In this document: positions 6,629-11,128 of the stretch, in pieces | Numbering within the stretch: position 1 is the stretch's first letter | Layout: each line of letters starts with the position of its first letter | Assembly: GCA_014729145.1 (NCBI GenBank) | Contig: WJKL01000056.1 | Location: forward strand, 1 to 13,920 | Direction of reading: 5' to 3' | Source of the DNA: Candidatus Woesearchaeota archaeon | Lineage (GTDB): Archaea; Nanobdellota; Nanobdellia; Woesearchaeales; WJKL01 | Length of the DNA: 13,920 bases | Translations under genes and position numbers: made by a program | Notes under the pieces: model-generated | Seen by the model: the letters and a program-made list of their open reading frames with translations, nothing else | What the model was told of the DNA's origin: nothing | The model's database searches: none

Positions 6629-7276
6629 CTATTTCAACCCTAATCTCTTCAACTTTCTATGCAAAGTCTCATACCTAAGCCCAATCTTTCTGGCTGTCTT
6701 AGAAACATTGCCTTTGTTCTCTTTCAAAGCTTTTTCAAGATAAGCCTTTTCAAACATCTTTTCAGCAGAATCCCAGCTCATTTCTATCGCAGGCAGTTTC
6801 TTGATAATATCAGAGCTTAATTTATCTACATTTTCATACATATTTTCCAGTCTGCTGGGCCTTATTATTGCCTTGTAATCATCCAATGTGTCCTTTAAGA
6901 TACCCTCCACAGCCTCTTTTCTATAATAATCAGATTTAAGCATCTCTTTTCTTATCTTATCAACCTTGATGTTAAGTTTCTTTATTGCCCTGTGTACACT
7001 TCTTCTGTTCAACCCAGTTGCTTTTGCAACTGCAGAAACATTTCCAAAATGGATCTGCAGCATCCTTTTCAAAAACTGCTTCTTGAACATCTTTTTTGCA
7101 GTTTTAAAATTCAAAGAAGTGTCAATATCATATGCAATTAAGGGATTCCTTTCTATCTTGTCTGTTATGTCCTTTCCAAAATCAGAGATAGTGACCCCAA
7201 GCAGTTTGTGCATTGATTCATCTAAAAAAGGCTCTACTTCTTTTTTTAAAACCTTGTCCAGTGTTTCCTTCGCCAT
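6629..7276 (-). CDS. Fis-type double helix-turn-helix DNA-binding protein
   Basis: A 215-residue protein with two Fis/NtrC-type HTH units. Unit 1 is at about 59-104 (GNVSAVAKATGLNRRSVHRA) and unit 2 at about 170-214 (GNVSKTARKIGLRYETLHRK). Each begins with a matching helix (AKKMFKKQFLKRML and AEKMFEKAYLEKAL), so the protein looks like an internal duplication joined by a helical linker. Such Fis-type HTHs bind DNA and are typically bacterial; there is no sigma-54 activator or receiver domain here. A GTG at 7342 would add 22 residues that overlap promoter-like sequence; the ATG at 7276 has GGTGAG at 7291-7296 upstream, so I prefer it. It is divergent from the gene at 7377 and may control it or itself. 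Its 3' end is duplicated at 5661-5738. Confidence 0.8.
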   Translation of the reverse strand: MAKETLDKVLKKEVEPFLDESMHKLLGVTISDFGKDITDKIERNPLIAYDIDTSLNFKTAKKMFKKQFLKRMLQIHFGNVSAVAKATGLNRRSVHRAIKKLNIKVDKIRKEMLKSDYYRKEAVEGILKDTLDDYKAIIRPSRLENMYENVDKLSSDIIKKLPAIEMSWDSAEKMFEKAYLEKALKENKGNVSKTARKIGLRYETLHRKLKRLGLK

Positions 7277-7312
7277 ATATGATTTTAATGTCTCACCCTT
7301 ATTTAAATTTAA

Positions 7313-7367
7313 TGGAAAAATATTTAAAATAGGATAAATCACTTTTTTAAATCTAATTTTAGGAGGG
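7313..7367. promoter_or_regulatory. Divergent promoter region and strong ribosome site
   Basis: TATTTAAA at 7321-7328 reads as a TATA box on either strand and could serve the HTH gene (start near 7298) and the gene at 7377 (start near 7350). AGGAGGG at 7361-7367, 9 bases before the ATG at 7377, is the strongest ribosome binding site in the window and fixes that start. TTTTTTAAAT at 7343-7352 is an alternative TATA box, but it would place the mRNA start after the ribosome site. Confidence 0.5.
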
Positions 7368-7376
7368 ACAAAAACA

Positions 7377-7772
7377 ATGCCTCAGGAAATATTATTGGAA
7401 AAAGGAAAAAAGCCGGAGATTAAAGAAGATAAAGTGGTTGTAAAACAAGGTTCCCACCTATATTCTCATCGCAATGGAGTGGATAGCATAACTTATAATT
7501 TAAATAAAGACATTGAGATTAGATTTGAAAAAGACGATTCAAATTTTTATAGAGGCGTCCATACTCCTGAAAATTTAAAAACCATGTTTGTAAGCGAGGG
7601 CGGATTCAGTGAGGAAGATGCTCTTTTCGGGCTTATAACAGGGATGATCACAGAATTTGACCTTCAAAGCTCAGAGCACGAAACCCAGAAGATATCCAGA
7701 GCAAAGATCCAGGAATATTCTTATCTTTCTGAGATAATACAAAAAGAAAAAAAAGAGTATAAAAGGGCCTAA
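7377..7772 (+). CDS. Small protein of unknown function
   Basis: A 131-residue charged, soluble protein I do not recognise. It is probably mixed alpha/beta: strands around KVVVKQGSHLYSHR and DSITYNLNKDIEIRF, then helices from about residue 65 (TPENLKTMF, EEDALFGLITGMITEF) and a basic C-terminal helix (EIIQKEKKEYKRA). There is no signal peptide, Cys or metal motif. It has the best ribosome binding site in the window (AGGAGGG), unlike its mostly leaderless neighbours, which suggests high translation. It is divergent from the Fis-type regulator and shares its control region, so regulation by that protein is a reasonable guess. Confidence 0.75.
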   Translation: MPQEILLEKGKKPEIKEDKVVVKQGSHLYSHRNGVDSITYNLNKDIEIRFEKDDSNFYRGVHTPENLKTMFVSEGGFSEEDALFGLITGMITEFDLQSSEHETQKISRAKIQEYSYLSEIIQKEKKEYKRA

Positions 7773-7784
7773 ATTCCAGAATAT

Positions 7785-7792
7785 TTTTATAT
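7785..7792 (+). promoter_or_regulatory. TATA box for the gene at 7814
   Basis: TTTTATAT is centred about 25 bases before the ATG at 7814, predicting a leaderless mRNA. Confidence 0.5.
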
Positions 7793-7813
7793 TTCTTTTC
7801 ATATAATGGATAT

Positions 7814-8173
7814 ATGTCCACAGTTTATTTATTTAAGAAAGAGATTAAAATTGAAGATTATGAAAGAGAACATATTGAAATAATAACATTTAATTTTACT
7901 GACAGGGAATTAAAAGCTGCAATGGAGCTTCTTGATGCTAATCCAAATTTCTCTAAACAGTATAAAAATGATTATAGAGGTATAAATAATAAAAGCAAAT
8001 ATATTGGATTCTTTAAAAAACAAATTCAAATCCAGGACATAGAAAAAAGCTTATTGGAAAAACTAATTGATATTCTTCATCCTCAACTTTTTACTAATGT
8101 TTCTATCTATAGGGGCAAACTAAAAAAATACCCTATCTCTGAAATATTTAATATATATTCTAAAAATTCTTAA
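7814..8173 (+). CDS. Small protein of unknown function
   Basis: A 119-residue basic, Lys/Ile-rich protein I do not recognise. It has no Cys, signal peptide, membrane segment or known motif. Strand-like MSTVYLFKKEIKI and IEIITFNF are followed by helix-like REAL-type stretches (RELKAAMELLDANPNFSKQY) and a C-terminal region rich in Lys and Ile. The start is supported by a TATA box about 25 bases upstream; the first codons have no ribosome binding site, as expected for a leaderless mRNA. It follows the gene at 7377 by 41 bases on the same strand but appears to have its own promoter. Confidence 0.6.
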   Translation: MSTVYLFKKEIKIEDYEREHIEIITFNFTDRELKAAMELLDANPNFSKQYKNDYRGINNKSKYIGFFKKQIQIQDIEKSLLEKLIDILHPQLFTNVSIYRGKLKKYPISEIFNIYSKNS

Positions 8174-8224
8174 TTCCTGAAAAGAATTTAGTAACTTATG
8201 AAAATATAAAAACATCTTCAACGA

Positions 8225-8247
8225 TTTGAAAAATTTCATTTTTCAAA
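8225..8247. repeat. Perfect inverted repeat upstream of the gene at 8296
   Basis: TTTGAAAAAT-TTC-ATTTTTCAAA: 10-base arms with a 3-base centre, no mismatch. It ends 3 bases before the TATA box at 8251, covering the place where TFB binds, so it suits an operator better than a terminator (it has no GC-rich stem or T run after it). Elsewhere in 8174-8295 I see only the TATA box and ribosome site. Confidence 0.65.
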
Positions 8248-8250
8248 ACT

Positions 8251-8290
8251 TTTATATACTAATTCTGACTATTTAGAACAAAAAGAGGGG
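8251..8290 (+). promoter_or_regulatory. TATA box and ribosome site for the TTG start at 8296
   Basis: TTTATATA at 8251-8258 predicts a start near 8281. GAGGGG at 8285-8290 lies 5 bases before the TTG at 8296, so the short leader holds just a ribosome binding site. This supports the unusual TTG start. Confidence 0.6.
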
Positions 8291-8295
8291 ATACA

Positions 8296-9102
8296 TTGAA
8301 ATTTACAGTTAAAAGAGGGACTAATCCTAACATCACCAAATATCCTAATGAAGATATCACTATTGTCAGATCTTTTGCCAAAAGGCTTAAGAATGAATTT
8401 GGAGATTTCTTAAAAGCAGTTGTCTTGTTTGGCTCAGCAGCAAAAAACATTTCTGCTGTCAGTGAAAGAGGAGATATTGATGTTCTTATTGTTGTAGATG
8501 ACCTTTCGATAAGGATGACAAGGGAAGTAATCGAATCTTACAGACTAATAGTGGAAAGTACAATAGGTAAGGTTTCTACTAAGCTTCATATAACTTCAAT
8601 GACATTAACATCTTTCTGGGAATATATAAGAGCAGGAGATCCAGTTGCTGTTAACATACTAAGAGACGGCATTGCAATAGAAGGAAAAGACATATTCGAT
8701 CCTCTGCAGGCTTTATTGATACAGGGAAGGATAAAACCAACCCACGAATCTGTCTGGGTCTATTTTGGAAGAGCTCCAAGAACACTTCTCAATTCAAAAT
8801 GGCATCTGCTTCAGGCAACTTTAGATTTATACTGGGCTGTAATAGATGCAACCCATGCAGCCCTGATGCACGTAGGAGTAGCTCCTCCTTCTCCAGAACA
8901 TGCTGCAGAGCTTCTAAATAAGAATCTGGTAAAAAAACACAAGCTTGAATCAAAATATACAAAGACAATGGACAAGTTCTATAAACTGATGAAGGGCATA
9001 ACCCACAGAGAAATAAAAGAAATAAAAGGACCTGAATACGAAAAACTCTACAAAGAAGCAGAAAACTTTGTTAACAGGATGCAGAAATTTATTGAAGTTT
9101 AA
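8296..9102 (+). CDS. Nucleotidyltransferase with C-terminal helical (HEPN-like) region
   Basis: A 268-residue protein starting at TTG, supported by GAGGGG 5 bases upstream. Residues 41-67 (AVVLFGSAAKN...GDIDVLIVV) form the nucleotidyltransferase core: G46-S47 and D60-x-D62. The place of the third carboxylate reads KLHIT, with His98, so the metal triad may be altered. Residues 100-165 (SFWEYIRAGDPVAVNILRDG and RIKPTHESVW) look like the conserved middle of an archaeal nucleotidyltransferase group I recall from DPANN genomes. Residues 168-266 are helical (HLLQATLDLYWAVIDATHAA) and resemble a fused HEPN-like domain. A toxin-antitoxin role is not obvious because both parts are in one chain; a housekeeping RNA- or protein-modifying role is equally possible. 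Its stop overlaps the convergent proteasome-like gene by 4 bases. Confidence 0.8.
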   Translation: MKFTVKRGTNPNITKYPNEDITIVRSFAKRLKNEFGDFLKAVVLFGSAAKNISAVSERGDIDVLIVVDDLSIRMTREVIESYRLIVESTIGKVSTKLHITSMTLTSFWEYIRAGDPVAVNILRDGIAIEGKDIFDPLQALLIQGRIKPTHESVWVYFGRAPRTLLNSKWHLLQATLDLYWAVIDATHAALMHVGVAPPSPEHAAELLNKNLVKKHKLESKYTKTMDKFYKLMKGITHREIKEIKGPEYEKLYKEAENFVNRMQKFIEV

Positions 9103-10016
9103 ATTTTATATCCTCTAAGAACTCTGTCTAATTTATCCCAATCTTTAGCGCTTCTTTTCATCTTTTCTTCAACATCTTCAAAATTTGTATCATTCAGAAC
9201 AAGGTTTTCTATTGCATTATATGTAAATTCTTTGTTCAAAAATCCCATTGTATATCCCTCAACAATTTCGCTTGCTAAGATACACTGATTTTCGTCAGGC
9301 TGTTTTATCCCATCTTTATCCATATAAATAATTGAAGGATTTCCTCCAACACCTATGTTCAAGTTAGCAGAAGCGTTTGTAGCTTCGATTAATTTAATTA
9401 ATCCTTCTTCTTTATCAATCTCCTTATTTTCTCTTTTTTCTCTAGGTAATTTCGCAGAATATTTTGATAACACTTTACTCGATTCATCAGATCCACTTCC
9501 AATTGTTCCATAACAGCCTGGATTTTTGTTTATAGAACCACCGCAGTTATCAATATAAAATATTTCAAATTTATTATCACATAATCCACCTAGCAAGACA
9601 CTTACATTTAGAAATTTTTGATTATCATTTATAATGTTATTAGCAGAAGATTTAAATTTTTCATCTAATTTATTACCTCTAACTTTGCCTGTTTTAAACT
9701 CTTCATATGTTATTCCATAGTTATCATTAAGTAGATTGTTAATATTTTCATGCTTCATTTTAGTAGAAATATACTTACAAAGCCCATAAATTTCTTCAGG
9801 AAGAATCTTCTTTTTTCCTTCTTTTTTGATATGATTAATTATATTATCATAAAGTTCTTTGATAAAAGAAGAAGAACCGCTCCCTCCATAGATTACAGAA
9901 TCATCTATCATTCTAAGCTTTTGAGCAATATTATATTTTCTTAATGAGTTTGAAGCTTGCTCATCAGCAACCGCTGCTCCTGAATCTCCAAAAGACATCA
10001 TATTGATTACAGTCAT
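9099..10016 (-). CDS. Proteasome-beta/HslV-like Ntn hydrolase, divergent
   Basis: A 305-residue protein whose N-terminus reads M-TVINMMSFGDSGAAVAD. After Met removal Thr is residue 1, Asp falls exactly at 17 (VADEQAS, like VAADxxAS of proteasome beta and HslV), and Lys at 32 (QKLRMIDD), one short of Lys33: the catalytic trio of T1 peptidases. YGGSGSSSFIKEL (43-55), VSVLLGG (138-144), GTIGSGSDESSKVL (170-183) and IGVGGNPSIIYMDKDG (221-236) follow the order of strands and helices in beta subunits, and S174 matches the GSGS serine. The Asp166/Ser169 equivalents seem replaced (Asn, Val). An insert at about 62-135 and a 65-residue C-terminal tail are extra. There is no propeptide. Normal beta subunits are about 200 residues; a Connectase-like ligase is an alternative. 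A TATA box about 28 bases upstream fixes the start. No alpha subunit or ATPase is nearby. Confidence 0.75.
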   Translation of the reverse strand: MTVINMMSFGDSGAAVADEQASNSLRKYNIAQKLRMIDDSVIYGGSGSSSFIKELYDNIINHIKKEGKKKILPEEIYGLCKYISTKMKHENINNLLNDNYGITYEEFKTGKVRGNKLDEKFKSSANNIINDNQKFLNVSVLLGGLCDNKFEIFYIDNCGGSINKNPGCYGTIGSGSDESSKVLSKYSAKLPREKRENKEIDKEEGLIKLIEATNASANLNIGVGGNPSIIYMDKDGIKQPDENQCILASEIVEGYTMGFLNKEFTYNAIENLVLNDTNFEDVEEKMKRSAKDWDKLDRVLRGYKI

Positions 10017-10040
10017 TATATTATATCTAAATCTATTTGT

Positions 10041-10052
10041 TTTATAAACCTT
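10041..10052 (-). promoter_or_regulatory. TATA/BRE of the proteasome-like gene
   Basis: The minus strand reads AAGGTTTATAAA, with the TATA box centred about 28 bases before the ATG at 10016: a nearly leaderless mRNA. This matters because it fixes the start codon directly before the presumed catalytic Thr. Confidence 0.6.
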
Positions 10053-10095
10053 ATGATATATTGTTTCTAATAAGTAGTAACTTTCAATAATAAAC

Positions 10096-10103
10096 TTTTA
10101 ATA
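10096..10103 (+). promoter_or_regulatory. TATA box of taw3
   Basis: TTTTAATA is centred about 26 bases before the ATG at 10126, predicting a leaderless mRNA. It is back to back with the promoter of the proteasome-like gene. Confidence 0.55.
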
Positions 10104-10125
10104 AAAACAAATAATCTTTTCTACT

Positions 10126-10692
10126 ATGACTTTCAAATCAGACAAAAACACAATATTATCAAAAATAGACAAATCCAAAAAAGGAAAAATAGACAAGCCT
10201 ATAAAATCCTTAATAAAAAAAATAAACAAGAACTCAAATTTCTACACAACATCATCCTGTTCAGGAAGAATAGTTCTTCTGTCAAAACCTTCTGCTAAAA
10301 AGCAGGACATCAACTGGCTTTTCAAGTCCCATAAAAAAATCTCATTTAAACAAATTAACTCTGCTTTATCTCCTCTACCAAATTCTCCTGTCTGGTTCAG
10401 ATTTGAGCCCCTAATATTACACATCACTGCAAAAAACCTAAAAAATGCTCAGTATTTAATCAACAAATCCCGCGCAATAGGATTCAAACGCTCTGGAATA
10501 CAATCTACAAAAAATAAGACAGCAGTAGAGATAGCATCTACAGAGATAATATCGACAATAATCGCAGACAAGGGAAAACTTCTAATATCAAAAAACTATC
10601 TCAAAAGATTAATCAAAGAAGCAAACAAAAAATTAAACACAAATAAAGATAAGACAAAGAAATTTATTCATATTCTCCAGGAGCAAAACTGA
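10126..10692 (+). CDS. taw3: tRNA wybutosine-derivative methyltransferase Taw3
   Basis: A 188-residue protein matching the TYW3/Taw3 family along its length. Landmarks are DKSKKGKID (15-23), YTTSSCSGRI (40-49, the family signature), WLFKSHK (64-70), WFRFEPLILHI (90-100), GFKRSGI (119-125) and the C-terminal YLKRLIKEAN...LN (158-171). Taw3 uses S-adenosylmethionine to methylate the tricyclic base at position 37 of tRNA-Phe, next to the anticodon, in the wyosine pathway of archaea and eukaryotes. The family is absent from bacteria, so the gene supports an archaeal origin. The length is normal. Its last 29 bases overlap the convergent lipoprotein-like gene. The pathway partners Taw1 and Taw2 are not in the window. 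Confidence 0.92.
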   Translation: MTFKSDKNTILSKIDKSKKGKIDKPIKSLIKKINKNSNFYTTSSCSGRIVLLSKPSAKKQDINWLFKSHKKISFKQINSALSPLPNSPVWFRFEPLILHITAKNLKNAQYLINKSRAIGFKRSGIQSTKNKTAVEIASTEIISTIIADKGKLLISKNYLKRLIKEANKKLNTNKDKTKKFIHILQEQN

Positions 10693-11128
10693 GGCTCTCT
10701 GCATAATCCAGAATATCTGAAAGCTCTTGTGTTGTCTTGTCATCCCTTATTATCAAAAGATTGTAATATCCGTTATCATTCAATAGGTTAATCAGATAAT
10801 CGATATCTCCTTCATCAACTTTATGTATCAATATGCTGTCATTGGTTTCTCCGCTTGGAGTGAATATAGCATCAACTTCTCTTACAACCATCTGGTCTAA
10901 AGAAGCATCATAAAGATCCATCTGCCAGTTAGTTCTATACCAATTCACAGTATAATTGTTATATTCATAGGTTTGAAATTTATTTGCAATAATATTGTCA
11001 GACTCAACCTCTGTCACATATTCTTTTTTGGTATTTTCTCCGCCTCCGCTGTCTCCACAGCTTATTGGGCTTAATCCTAAAGCTACAATAATCATATCAA
11101 GAGTCCATTCTTTTATCTTGTCTTTCAT
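10664..11128 (-). CDS. Short secreted lipoprotein-like protein
   Basis: A 154-residue protein. Its N-terminus has a charged start (MKDKIKEW), a hydrophobic stretch (LDMIIVALGLSPI) and a Cys at 24 followed by a Gly/Ser linker (CGDSGGG), the layout of a lipoprotein signal, although the -3 residue is Pro rather than Leu. The mature part (about 35-154) is a small alpha/beta domain with NYTVNWYRTNW, YLINLLNDNGYYNLLIIRDD and an acidic end; I do not recognise it. The ATG overlaps the stop of the large repeat protein (ATGA at 11125-11128), so the two are translationally coupled and probably work at the cell surface together. Its 3' end overlaps taw3 by 29 bases. Confidence 0.75.
   Translation of the reverse strand: MKDKIKEWTLDMIIVALGLSPISCGDSGGGENTKKEYVTEVESDNIIANKFQTYEYNNYTVNWYRTNWQMDLYDASLDQMVVREVDAIFTPSGETNDSILIHKVDEGDIDYLINLLNDNGYYNLLIIRDDKTTQELSDILDYAESLSFAPGEYE

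Noticed and set aside
8178..8200. AATTC...GAATT inverted repeat as a terminator after the gene at 7814
   Set aside because: The stem is only five AT-rich pairs with no T run behind it.
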